Positions 15,868-22,382 of a stretch of 24,028 bases of DNA are shown piece by piece (position 1 is the stretch's first letter; each line of letters opens with the position of its first letter). Position numbers and translations under genes: made by a program. The stretch covers positions 1-24,028 of the forward strand of contig CABUDZ010000023.1 of assembly GCA_902490445.1 (NCBI GenBank). Reading direction: 5' to 3'. The notes under the pieces were generated by a model. It did no database searches, was not told the origin of the DNA, and saw nothing but the letters and a program-made list of their open reading frames with translations. This DNA comes from an uncultured Collinsella sp. (GTDB taxonomy: Bacteria; Actinomycetota; Coriobacteriia; Coriobacteriales; Coriobacteriaceae).

Positions 15868-15945
15868 CGGCACTTAGGGACGTTCCTTATGTGCCGGCAC
15901 TTTGGGAACGTCCCTAAGTGCCGGCATTCGGGGACACTCCTTGAA
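15868..15945. repeat. Tandem palindromic repeat with a 19-bp perfect stem after the lactate permease
   Basis: CGGCACTTAGGGACGTTCC (15868-15886) and its exact inverse at 15905-15923 form a 19-bp stem around an 18-base loop that itself contains TGCCGGCA. A third, diverged half follows (GTGCCGGCATTCGGGGACAC). The stem begins right after the lldP stop and may protect or end the transcript. The unit resembles REP-like repeats with a GGGAC core but has a different stem from the ACAAAGG family. Confidence 0.8.
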
Positions 15946-16027
15946 TGTTGCCTGTTCAAGAACGTCTCCAATGACTAGGCCGCTTGCGTGCGATTTTTGA
16001 CCGTTGGGCGGGCGCTTCGCCGTTGCC

Positions 16028-16076
16028 GCAAAAACGTTTTTGCATATCGGGTACAACGGGCTTTACGTGAGTAAAG
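16028..16076 (+). promoter_or_regulatory. Candidate pckA control region: 16-bp palindrome, -10 box and early hairpin
   Basis: GCAAAAACGTTTTTGC (16028-16043) is a perfect 16-bp palindrome centred on CG, the form of LacI/CcpA-family operators. It covers the place where a -35 box would lie for the -10-like TACAAC at 16052-16057. CTTTAC-GTGA-GTAAAG (16061-16076) is a small perfect hairpin near the expected transcript start. Catabolite-type control of gluconeogenic pckA would make sense but is inference. Confidence 0.5.
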
Positions 16077-16117
16077 TGCGCGCCTCGTCCACGTGTCGCG
16101 CTTTTAAAGGAGGCCCC

Positions 16118-17788
16118 ATGCCAGGTGTTACCCCTGCAGAAGTTCTGTCCAACTTTGGCATTACGCTGGTCGAAGATCCTGCCGAGAACCAGCCCCGCCT
16201 GCTGGTCGACCTGCCGGCAGCCGAGCTCGTCGAGCACGCCATCCGTCGCAACGAAGGTCGTATGGCCTCCAACGGCGCGCTGGTGATCGAGACGGGGGAG
16301 CGCACTGGCCGCTCGCCTAATGACCGCTTTATCGTTGACACCCCCGATGTTCACGACAAGATTGCCTGGGGTGCCGTCAACCGCCCGCTGTCTGTCGAGA
16401 GCTACGAGGCCATCAAGGCCGGCATCGTCGACTATCTCAACGAGCGCGACGTGTTCGTCACTCGCGGTATGGCCGGTGCCGACCGCAACCATACGCGTCG
16501 TCTGCTTGTCGCCTGCGAGCGTGCCAGCCAGGCGCTCTTTATTAAGCAGATGCTCGCCCGCCCGCTTGCCCGTGAAATCGCACGCACCGGCGAGCCGGAC
16601 TTCTGCGTGCTCGCCGCGCCGGGCTACCAGTGCGATCCCGCCATCAAGGGCCTCAACTCCAGCGCCGCCGTGGTCATTAACTTCCAGGAGCGCGTGATTC
16701 TGGTCGCCGGCACCGGCTACTCCGGCGAGATCAAAAAGTCCATTTTCAGCGTCATGAATTACCTGCTGCCCGTCGAGGACGACGTGCTGCCCATGCATTG
16801 CTCGGCCAGTATGGACCCCGTCACGCATGAGACCGCCGTGTTCTTTGGCCTCTCCGGCACCGGCAAGACCACGCTTTCGGCCAACCCCACGCGCCTGCTG
16901 ATCGGCGACGACGAACACGGTTGGTCCGACATGGGCATCTTCAACATCGAGGGTGGCTGCTACGCCAAATGCGAGGGCCTGGACGCGTTCCACGAGCCTG
17001 AGATCTTCAACGCCGTCCGCTTTGGCGCGATCTGCGAAAACGTGGTGCTCGACGAGAACCGCAAGCCCAACTACGACGACATCTCGATCACGCACAACAC
17101 GCGCGTGGCCTATCCCGTCGAGCACATTCCCAACGCGTGGACCAAGGGCATGGGCACCACTCCAAGCGTCGTGCTGTTCCTGACCTGCGACGCCTTTGGC
17201 GTGTTGCCGCCCATCTCACGCCTGACGGCCGATGCCGCCATGTACCACTTCGTGACGGGCTTTACGGCCAAGATCCCCGGCACCGAGGTCGGCGTCACCG
17301 AGCCCACGCCCACGTTCTCTTCGCTGTTTGGCGAGCCGTTTATGCCGCTCGACCCCATGGTCTATGCCAAGATGCTCGGTGAGCGCATCGCCGACGGCCG
17401 CACGCGTGTGTACCTGGTCAACACCGGCTGGATTGGCGGCGGCTACGGCGTGGGCCATCGCATCGAGCTTGCCTACACGCGCGCCCTGGTGGCCCGCGCC
17501 CTCGACGGTGCCATCGAGGACAGCGAATTCGTGCATGACGATATCTTTAACGTCGACATTCCCACCACGTGCCACGGCGTGCCCGACGGCATCCTGGTGC
17601 CGCGCCAGTACTGGCAGAGCACCGCGCGCTACGACGAGGCGGCGCACAACTTGGCCGTGATGTTCGAGGAGAACTTCGAGAAGAAGTACTCGCACCTGCC
17701 CGAGTCCGTGAAGGCCGCCGGTCCGCACGCTCAGGTGCACGCCGACGCCCGTCATCGCGGCCGCGGCCTGCTGGGACTCCGACACTAG
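16118..17788 (+). CDS. pckA: Phosphoenolpyruvate carboxykinase (ATP)
   Basis: The enzyme interconverts oxaloacetate plus ATP with PEP, CO2 and ADP in the cytoplasm; in anaerobes it can run toward oxaloacetate. From ATG 16118 the product has 556 residues, close to the usual ~530-540. Key motifs are visible: the P-loop GLSGTGKTTLS with Lys250, the second metal/nucleotide motif IGDDEHGW, the substrate-binding RTGRSPNDRF near residue 65, and NTGWIGGGYG toward the C-terminus. GTGKTT with the DDEHGW element marks the ATP-dependent class and not the GTP-dependent one. The frame runs back to 16004, but AAAGGAGG at about 16107-16114 gives a near-perfect ribosome binding site for 16118. A palindromic operator candidate lies upstream, and a REP-like hairpin with TTTT follows the stop by 20 bases and can act as terminator. 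Confidence 0.96.
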   Translation: MPGVTPAEVLSNFGITLVEDPAENQPRLLVDLPAAELVEHAIRRNEGRMASNGALVIETGERTGRSPNDRFIVDTPDVHDKIAWGAVNRPLSVESYEAIKAGIVDYLNERDVFVTRGMAGADRNHTRRLLVACERASQALFIKQMLARPLAREIARTGEPDFCVLAAPGYQCDPAIKGLNSSAAVVINFQERVILVAGTGYSGEIKKSIFSVMNYLLPVEDDVLPMHCSASMDPVTHETAVFFGLSGTGKTTLSANPTRLLIGDDEHGWSDMGIFNIEGGCYAKCEGLDAFHEPEIFNAVRFGAICENVVLDENRKPNYDDISITHNTRVAYPVEHIPNAWTKGMGTTPSVVLFLTCDAFGVLPPISRLTADAAMYHFVTGFTAKIPGTEVGVTEPTPTFSSLFGEPFMPLDPMVYAKMLGERIADGRTRVYLVNTGWIGGGYGVGHRIELAYTRALVARALDGAIEDSEFVHDDIFNVDIPTTCHGVPDGILVPRQYWQSTARYDEAAHNLAVMFEENFEKKYSHLPESVKAAGPHAQVHADARHRGRGLLGLRH

Positions 17789-17807
17789 CGTCGCCGCGAG
17801 TCCATAT

Positions 17808-17844
17808 CCGCCACAAAGGGGACAGGCACCTTTGTGGCGGTTTT
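17808..17844 (+). repeat. REP-like palindrome (GGGGACAGGCACC core), probable pckA terminator
   Basis: CCGCCACAAAGG (17808-17819) and CCTTTGTGGCGG (17829-17840) form a 12-bp stem around GGACAGGCA, followed by TTTT. The outer bases differ from the three other copies (GCC/GGC for ACC/GGT) yet still pair, which is compensatory change. The next promoter starts inside the T-run. Confidence 0.8.
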
Positions 17845-17871
17845 GCTTGGGCGAATGACTCGGGTTACAAT
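17843..17871 (+). promoter_or_regulatory. Promoter of the B3/4-domain gene leader
   Basis: TTGCTT (17843-17848) and TACAAT (17866-17871) are separated by exactly 17 bases. Transcription should start near 17878, giving a leader of about 138 nt before the ATG at 18016. Confidence 0.7.
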
Positions 17872-17877
17872 ACGCCT

Positions 17878-17971
17878 GACATATCGCCCCCTTCTCCGGA
17901 TGGGGGCAGCGTAAGCGCTCTTGTGGCGGCACCGTAGGACTTTGAAGGTGGCCGTCGTAAGAGCGCTTTTT
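17878..17971 (+). promoter_or_regulatory. Structured leader ending in a long intrinsic terminator (attenuator or small RNA)
   Basis: The ~94-nt leader holds a 6-bp hairpin (GCCCCC 17886-17891 with GGGGGC 17902-17907) and then one long hairpin. In the latter AGCGCTCTT (17914-17922) pairs with AAGAGCGCT (17959-17967), extended inward by GTGGCGGC/GGCCGTCGT and ACC/GGT with one bulge, about 20 pairs in all, followed by T5. This terminator stands between a good promoter and the ribosome binding site of the next gene. That is the layout of attenuation or of a riboswitch, or else the promoter makes a separate small RNA. I could not match it to a known riboswitch. No T-box sequence of normal form is present. 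Confidence 0.6.
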
Positions 17972-18015
17972 GTTTAGGCACCCGGGCTCGGGCGCATGCT
18001 ATGAAGGGAGAGCAC

Positions 18016-18735
18016 ATGAAGAGTTTCGTTGCCGAGGATTCGTTTTGGGAGCTATTTCCGCAGGCGGCTGTCGGTGTTGTGGTCGTAAAGGGCATGAAGC
18101 CCGCGGCTCAGATTCCTCAAGAGGACGTTGATGCGATTGCCGCGTTGCTCGACCGCGCCAATATCGATGCGGAGCGTCACCTGACGAGTGATACCATCAG
18201 CGAGAATGCGCCGGTTAAGGCATGGCGCGAGGCATATCGCCTATTCAAGACCAAGAAGGGCGCGCGTTGCTCAATTGAGAACCTGCTCAAGCGCGTGCTC
18301 AAAGGAAAGCCGGTGGGCCACATTACGCCCGCGGTGGACATCTACAACACGGTGTCGCTGTCCTACGCGCTGCCCGTAGGCGGCGAGGATTTGCACGCGA
18401 TTGAGGGAGACCTTTGCCTGAAGGTGACCGACGGTGGCGATTCATTTCTGCCGCTTGGCGAGGAGACAGATGACCCGACGCTGCCCGGCGAGCTCGCCTA
18501 CATCGATGATGCGGGCGCCGTATGCCGCTGCTGGAACTGGCGCGATGGCGTTCGAACGGCGTTGTCCGATGATTCGGCCGATGCTTTCCTGGCGATTGAG
18601 TGCGTGGAGCCCGAGCGGATGGGGGATTGCCAGGCCGCGATCGATCGCTTAGCCGAGCTGCTCGAGCGCTATCTGGGAGCGACGGTTGTCGTTAAAACGC
18701 TTGTGACCCGCGACAATCCTTGCGTGGGGCTGTAG
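18016..18735 (+). CDS. B3/4 (PheRS beta-like) domain protein
   Basis: The 239-residue product resembles free-standing B3/4-domain proteins, related to the tRNA-binding/editing region of phenylalanyl-tRNA synthetase beta chains. Matching features are WREAYRLFKTKKGARCSIENLLKRVLKGKPVGHITPAVDIYNTVSLSYALPVGGEDL (about residues 69-124), where NTVSLxxxLPVGGxDL is typical, and a late LPGELAYIDDAGAVCRCWNWRDG. Such proteins are thought to bind or check tRNA or aminoacyl compounds, but the role is not established. ATG 18001 is in frame, but AAGGGAGAG places the start at 18016. The gene has its own promoter and a leader with a terminator, and a REP-like palindrome with a T-run closes it at 18765-18805. 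Confidence 0.82.
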   Translation: MKSFVAEDSFWELFPQAAVGVVVVKGMKPAAQIPQEDVDAIAALLDRANIDAERHLTSDTISENAPVKAWREAYRLFKTKKGARCSIENLLKRVLKGKPVGHITPAVDIYNTVSLSYALPVGGEDLHAIEGDLCLKVTDGGDSFLPLGEETDDPTLPGELAYIDDAGAVCRCWNWRDGVRTALSDDSADAFLAIECVEPERMGDCQAAIDRLAELLERYLGATVVVKTLVTRDNPCVGL

Positions 18736-18764
18736 CGAAGTCTGCGGATCAAACTCGATGCCCC

Positions 18765-18805
18765 AAACCACCACAAAGGTGCCTGTCCCCTTTGTGGTGG
18801 TTTTT
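18765..18805 (+). repeat. REP-like palindrome (GGTGCCTGTCCCC orientation), likely terminator
   Basis: AAACCACCACAAAGG (18765-18779) and CCTTTGTGGTGGTTT (18789-18803) form a perfect 15-bp stem with a nine-base loop, continuing into TTTTT. It is the same family as 17808, 20343 and 20750, with the asymmetric core in the opposite orientation to 17808 and 20343. It can terminate the B3/4-domain gene. Confidence 0.85.
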
Positions 18806-18857
18806 ATGTTGATGGGTTAACAAATGGGATATTTGGGTACGGGTGTTGCCTTGTGCG

Positions 18858-18879
18858 GCTAAGATGTTTACCCGTTAGC
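18858..18879. promoter_or_regulatory. Inverted repeat before the marR gene, possible autoregulatory operator
   Basis: GCTAA (18858-18862) and TTAGC (18875-18879) are inverted around 12 bases, with an inner GATG/CATC-like overlap (GATG at 18863, CATC at 18879-18882). MarR regulators commonly bind such repeats at their own promoters. No clear -35/-10 pair was found, so this is weak. Confidence 0.3.
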
Positions 18880-18907
18880 ATCATGTAAGCGAAAGGCGGT
18901 CGTCACC

Positions 18908-19357
18908 ATGCAGCAGAACGACGAGACACGTTTTGAGGACTTTGTCGGACTGATCAGCGGCCTCTACAAGGAGATTCAGCGTATCAAGACGTCCGAAGGC
19001 GCAAGGCTGGGCCTCAAGGGCTCCGACGTTATGTGCCTGTACTATCTTGAGCGCAGCAAGGACGGCCTGACTGGCGCCGACCTCGCCCGCATGGCCGGCG
19101 TTACCCGTGCCGCCGTTTCGCGCACACTGGCACATCTGGAGGAGGGCGGCTACGTCGAGGTTGACGACTCGGGTGATGCGGCCGTCAAGTATCGTGCTCC
19201 GGTGCGCCTGACTGCCCTGGGCGGCGAGAGCATGAGCGAGGCCGATCGCATCATTCGCGAGGTGCTCGATACCACCGGCAAGGCCATGGGCGTGGAGCAG
19301 CGCGAGCAGATGTATGCATCGCTGCGTACGATTCTCAACACCCTGCGTGAGATCTAA
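18908..19357 (+). CDS. MarR-family transcriptional regulator
   Basis: The 149-residue protein has the MarR winged-helix layout. N-terminal dimer helices come first, then SDVMCLYYLERSKDGLTGADLARMAGVTRAAVSRTLAHLEEGGYVEVDD (about residues 38-86), in which GADLARMAGVTRAAVSRTLAHLE is the DNA-recognition helix-turn-helix and the following strand pair is the wing (VKYRAPVRLTALG). A C-terminal helix completes the dimer interface. The length is typical. The start at 18908 is supported by GAAAGG upstream. No ligand can be named. It precedes the degV gene by 119 bp on the same strand and may share a transcript with it. Confidence 0.9.
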   Translation: MQQNDETRFEDFVGLISGLYKEIQRIKTSEGARLGLKGSDVMCLYYLERSKDGLTGADLARMAGVTRAAVSRTLAHLEEGGYVEVDDSGDAAVKYRAPVRLTALGGESMSEADRIIREVLDTTGKAMGVEQREQMYASLRTILNTLREI

Positions 19358-19476
19358 GGCCGCCAAGGCATTTGCTTCCCATTAAAAACTGCATCGTCCC
19401 GTTTGAGCGCGTATGCCGTGCCGGGACATTGCTGTCAAAATTCCCTGCGCGAGACCTGCGCAAGAAAGGATTCGCT

Positions 19477-20331
19477 ATGTCCGTCCGCATTATTACCGAT
19501 TCCGCCAGCGATATGTCGCCGGCGGAGCACCCGGCGCTGTCCGTCTTGCCGCTGTCCGTTACCTTTGGCACCGATGTGTATATGGATGGCGTCGACATCG
19601 ATCACCAGCGCTTTTACGAGATGCTCGTGGAGCGCGACGAGCTGCCCAAGACCGGTCAGGTCAACCCGTACGCCTTTTCGCAGGCGATTGCCGAAGCACG
19701 TGAGGCCGGCGACGAGGCGGTGATTATTACCGTGGGTGCCAAACTTTCGGGGACCAATCAGAGCGCCCGTACCGCACTTGCCGAGGCGCCGGGCGGCGAC
19801 GTGTATGTGGTTGATAGCAATAACGTTACCCTGGGTGAGCGCGTGCTGGTCGAGTATGCCCTGCGCCTAGTGGACGAGGGCCAGGGCGCGGCCCAGATCG
19901 CGGCGGCTGTCGAGGCCGTCCGTGACCGCGTGGTGGTTATTGGTCTGCTCGAGACGCTGGAGTACCTGGTGCGCGGCGGTCGCCTGTCTGCTGCTGCCGG
20001 TGCCGTGGGTACGCTGCTCAACGTAAAGCCTGTTGTGGCTGCCGAGGACGGTCTGATCGTGCAGCTGGGCAAGGCGCGCGGTTCCAAGAACGGACGTAAC
20101 CTGCTCAACCAGAAGGTCGAAAAGGCAGGCGGCATCGACTTTTCCATGCCGCTGGCGCTCGGCTATACGGGCCTTTCGGATGCGGTGCTCAAGAAGTATA
20201 TCGAGGACAGCGCGGCACTGTGGGCTGGCCACACCGAGGGCGAACTGCCCGTTCACACCATCGGCGCCACCATCGGCACCCATGTAGGCCCCGGCGCCGT
20301 AGCCGTAGCCTTCTTCCAGCCCGTTAACTAG
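19477..20331 (+). CDS. DegV-family fatty-acid-binding protein
   Basis: The 284-residue product matches the DegV family, cytoplasmic proteins that bind a fatty acid, best known as the FakB subunits that present fatty acids to the kinase FakA. The start reads VRIITDSASDMS, the family hallmark; GDEAVIITVGAKLSGTNQSAR is the Ser-containing carboxylate-binding loop; and LEYLVRGGRLSAAAGAVGTLLNVKPVV is the highly conserved central block. The length is typical. The frame is open upstream to a TTG at 19372, but AAGAAAGG before ATG 19477 and the homologous N-terminus fix the start there. fakA is not in the window. A REP-like palindrome begins 11 bases after the stop. Confidence 0.92.
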   Translation: MSVRIITDSASDMSPAEHPALSVLPLSVTFGTDVYMDGVDIDHQRFYEMLVERDELPKTGQVNPYAFSQAIAEAREAGDEAVIITVGAKLSGTNQSARTALAEAPGGDVYVVDSNNVTLGERVLVEYALRLVDEGQGAAQIAAAVEAVRDRVVVIGLLETLEYLVRGGRLSAAAGAVGTLLNVKPVVAAEDGLIVQLGKARGSKNGRNLLNQKVEKAGGIDFSMPLALGYTGLSDAVLKKYIEDSAALWAGHTEGELPVHTIGATIGTHVGPGAVAVAFFQPVN

Positions 20332-20342
20332 CCCACCTGCCA

Positions 20343-20381
20343 AAACCACCACAAAGGGGACAGGCACCTTTGTGGTGGTTT
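20343..20381 (+). repeat. REP-like palindrome between degV and the alkyltransferase-domain gene
   Basis: AAACCACCACAAAGG (20343-20357) and CCTTTGTGGTGGTTT (20367-20381) form a perfect 15-bp stem with loop GGACAGGCA. The stem is identical to the one at 18765 but the core is inverted. It lies 11 bases after the degV stop and 29 bases before the next start codon. Confidence 0.85.
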
Positions 20382-20410
20382 ATGCTATTCCGGGTGGAAG
20401 GGAGCGAGCA

Positions 20411-20731
20411 ATGGCGTCTGAGGGCTTTTTTGAGCGGGTGTACGAGGTGGTCGAGCAGATTCCCGAGGGGATGGTCGCCACGTATGGTCAGGTGGCGCTG
20501 CTTGCTGGACGTCCACGAAGTGCGCGGTACGTGGGGTATGCCCTGCATGGCAATCCGCGCCCCGGCGAGATTCCCTGTCACCGCGTGGTGTTTGCCGATG
20601 GCCGCATATGCGATGGTTTTGCTTTTGGCGGTCCCGATGCTCAACGTGAGCTTTTGCTAGGGGAGGGTGTGGCGTTTAAGGACGACATGCACGTCGACTT
20701 GGCCGCCTGTCGCTGGCCTGCAGGGCTCTAG
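20411..20731 (+). CDS. MGMT-family DNA alkyltransferase-domain protein
   Basis: The 106-residue protein is a lone C-terminal domain of the O6-alkylguanine-DNA alkyltransferase family. It begins with FFERVYEVVEQIPEGMVATYGQVA, has the helix-turn-helix with RSARYVGYALHGNP, and the active-site block IPCHRVVFADG with Cys56. Retention of the Cys suggests methyl transfer is possible. Many one-domain relatives (alkyltransferase-like, Atl/YbaZ) have lost it and only flag damage for excision repair. The N-terminal domain of Ada/Ogt is absent. The frame extends back to 20372 through the REP-like palindrome, but AAGGGAG about eight bases before ATG 20411 sets the start. Another palindrome of the same family follows the stop. 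Confidence 0.88.
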   Translation: MASEGFFERVYEVVEQIPEGMVATYGQVALLAGRPRSARYVGYALHGNPRPGEIPCHRVVFADGRICDGFAFGGPDAQRELLLGEGVAFKDDMHVDLAACRWPAGL

Positions 20732-20749
20732 CGGCTCTGCCGTGGTTAA

Positions 20750-20786
20750 AACCACCACAAAGGTGCCTGTCCCCTTTGTGGTGGTT
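20750..20786 (+). repeat. REP-like palindrome after the alkyltransferase-domain gene
   Basis: AACCACCACAAAGG (20750-20763) and CCTTTGTGGTGGTT (20773-20786) form a 14-bp stem with the core in the same orientation as the copy at 18765. The two copies around this gene (20343 and 20750) are in opposite orientation, so they frame it as an inverted pair. Confidence 0.85.
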
Positions 20787-20860
20787 CTAGTTTACCTGAG
20801 CTAACTTATGGAGAAGCTATGGGGGAACATATTGACGCTACAAAGTAAACCACGGTGAAC

Positions 20861-21013
20861 TATATTGTATTCAGCAACGGAGCAGGCAATAGGCGATGAA
20901 AAAGCCTGCCCTGTTGAGTTTGATTCGCATTCCTCCCCTCTGTGCGATTCAACGGTGTACTTCGGGAACAGGCCCGCTGGCAACTAACTGCCAGCGGGCC
21001 TGTTCCTGTTTTT
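20861..21013 (+). ncRNA. Candidate three-hairpin small RNA with a C-rich loop
   Basis: Between the convergent alkyltransferase-domain and trpS genes lie three successive hairpins on the + strand. The first is CAACGGAGCAGGC with GCCTGCCCTGTTG (20875-20887 and 20904-20916, one mismatch and one G-T). The second is TTGATTCGCA with TGCGATTCAA (20920-20929 and 20943-20952, one T-T mismatch), whose loop carries TCCTCCCCTC. The third is an 18-bp perfect terminator. TATATT at 20861-20866 could be a -10, with only a weak -35 (CTACAA) at 17 bases. The C-rich loop could pair with Shine-Dalgarno sequences, as in many Gram-positive regulatory RNAs. There is no ORF of note. It does not match tRNA, tmRNA or SRP RNA. 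Confidence 0.5.
20965..21013 (+). terminator. 18-bp perfect-stem intrinsic terminator
   Basis: GGAACAGGCCCGCTGGCA (20965-20982) pairs exactly with 20989-21006 around ACTAAC, followed by TGTTTTT. The T-run is only on the + strand side, so it ends + strand transcripts: the candidate small RNA and any read-through from the gene before it. Confidence 0.9.
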
Positions 21014-21053
21014 CGGGGGAGTGCAATGGGCAGAGCCGAACCGGTCGGGCACC

Positions 21054-21081
21054 AAAAAAGGCGGACGCACTAGCGCCCGCC
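21054..21081 (-). terminator. Intrinsic terminator of trpS
   Basis: Reading the minus strand, GGCGGGCGC and GCGTCCGCC form a 9-bp stem (one G-T pair) around TAGT, followed by TTTTTT. It lies about 36 bases after the trpS stop. Confidence 0.88.
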
Positions 21082-21116
21082 CTATAGCAATCGAAAGTTC
21101 TAGCCAGCAGATCGAT

Positions 21117-22166
21117 CTAGTACACCATGCCCATGGCGTCCTGAACCTCGGCCAGGGTCTGCTCGGCAATCTCGTTGGCGCGACGGTTGCCCTCGTGCAG
21201 CACGTCCTTCACATAGTCCAGGTCGTTTTCGTAGCGCTGACGACGCTCGCGGATCGGCGCGAAGTACTCGTTGACGGCCTCGGTCACGTACTTCTTGAGC
21301 TGGCCGGAGCCGCCCATGCCAATCTCTTCGGCAATCTCGACCTCGGAACGGCCAGTGCAGATGGCGGCCGTCGAAAGCAGACCGGACACGCCGGGGCGGT
21401 TCTCGGGATCGAATGTGATCATGCGCTCGGAGTCGGTCTGGCTCTTCTTGATGCGCTTGGCCGTCTCCTCGGCGGTCATCGAGATGTTGATGGCGTTGCC
21501 GTAGCTCTTGCTCATCTTGCGACCGTCCAGGCCCGGCAGTAGCGGGGTCTCGGACAGCAGCGCTTCGACCTCGGGGAACACTTTGCCGTAGCGGTTGTTA
21601 AAGCGGCGGCCGATGGTGCGGGTGAGCTCGATGTGCGGCAGCTGGTCGCGACCGACGGGCACCACATTGCCCTTGCAGAACAGGATGTCGCAGGCCTGGT
21701 GCACCGGGTAGGTGAGCAGAAGGCCGGTGAGCTCGTGGCCCGAGGCCTCCATCTCGGCCTTGACCGTGGGGTTGCGCGCCAGCTCGGCCTCGGAGACCAG
21801 CGACAGGAACGGCAGCATGAGCTGGTTGGCGGCGGGCACGGCGGAGTGCGCGTAGATCATGGTCTTGTCGGGGTCGATGCCGCAGGCAAGGTAGTCCATG
21901 ACCATGTTGTACACGTTGTCCTGGATGTGCTCGGTCGTGTCGCGGTCGGTGATGACCTGGTAGTCGGCGATGAGTACGTTGGTCTTGGCACCCATGTTCT
22001 GCAGCTCCACACGGCCCTTGAGGGTGCCGAAGTAGTGACCCAGGTGCAGGCGGCCGGTGGGGCGGTCGCCGGTAAGCATGGTGAACTTCTCGGGCGTTTT
22101 TGCCAGGCCCTCGCGAATGGCGTTGCTCTTTTGCAGCGCGACTTCGTAGCTGTTCTCGTTTGGCAT
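21117..22166 (-). CDS. trpS: Tryptophan--tRNA ligase
   Basis: The class I synthetase charges tRNA-Trp with tryptophan in the cytoplasm. From ATG 22164-22166 it has 349 residues, a little longer than the usual ~330-340. TGDRPTGRLHLGHYFG contains the HIGH-type motif HLGH (41-44), and GRKMSKSYGN contains KMSKS (217-221). The tryptophan-pocket region with QACDILFCKGNVVPVGRDQLPHIELTR (about 157-183) is intact. The frame runs ten codons upstream to 22196, but TAGGAGC eight bases before 22166 decides the start. The gene stands alone, convergent with the candidate small RNA. No T-box or trp leader was seen in the ~216-bp upstream spacer. That spacer otherwise holds the out-of-frame tail of the WecA-type gene at 22328-22382. 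Confidence 0.97.
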   Translation of the reverse strand: MPNENSYEVALQKSNAIREGLAKTPEKFTMLTGDRPTGRLHLGHYFGTLKGRVELQNMGAKTNVLIADYQVITDRDTTEHIQDNVYNMVMDYLACGIDPDKTMIYAHSAVPAANQLMLPFLSLVSEAELARNPTVKAEMEASGHELTGLLLTYPVHQACDILFCKGNVVPVGRDQLPHIELTRTIGRRFNNRYGKVFPEVEALLSETPLLPGLDGRKMSKSYGNAINISMTAEETAKRIKKSQTDSERMITFDPENRPGVSGLLSTAAICTGRSEVEIAEEIGMGGSGQLKKYVTEAVNEYFAPIRERRQRYENDLDYVKDVLHEGNRRANEIAEQTLAEVQDAMGMVY

Positions 22167-22382
22167 GATTGCTCCTAACGTATGTTCATTGGTCAAGATG
22201 ATAACGCGTTTATTGGAGGGGCGGGTCGTAAGTAGGCGAGGGGCGGGAGATCGGCGGCATGTGCGATGGGCGCGGCATGGCTGCGCGTTTGGCCGGCGGC
22301 GCCTGGGCGCTTCCTCGGCAGCTTACCCTAGAGCTTGTGGTGGCGCTCTTCCTTACGTTCCTCGGCTGCCTGCTCCTCCTGC

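Noticed and set aside
16004..16117. Longer N-terminus for PEP carboxykinase
   Set aside because: The extension would cover the promoter palindrome, and a near-perfect AAAGGAGG precedes ATG 16118.
17878..17971. T-box or known riboswitch in the B3/4 gene leader
   Set aside because: The leader is too short for a full T-box, and the GAAGGTGGCCG stretch lacks the AGGGTGGNACCGCG core. No known aptamer core was recognised.
17808..20786. CRISPR array from the repeated ACAAAGGGGACAGGCACC units
   Set aside because: The units are at gene ends, hundreds to over a thousand bases apart and in both orientations, with no regular spacers or cas genes.
20832..20866. TTGACG at 20832-20837 as -35 for the TATATT at 20861
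   Set aside because: The spacing is 23 bases, too long for a normal sigma-70-type promoter; only the weaker CTACAA has a 17-base spacer.
22197..22327. tRNA gene or trp leader upstream of trpS
   Set aside because: No cloverleaf, no CCA end, no Trp-rich leader peptide and no T-box could be found.
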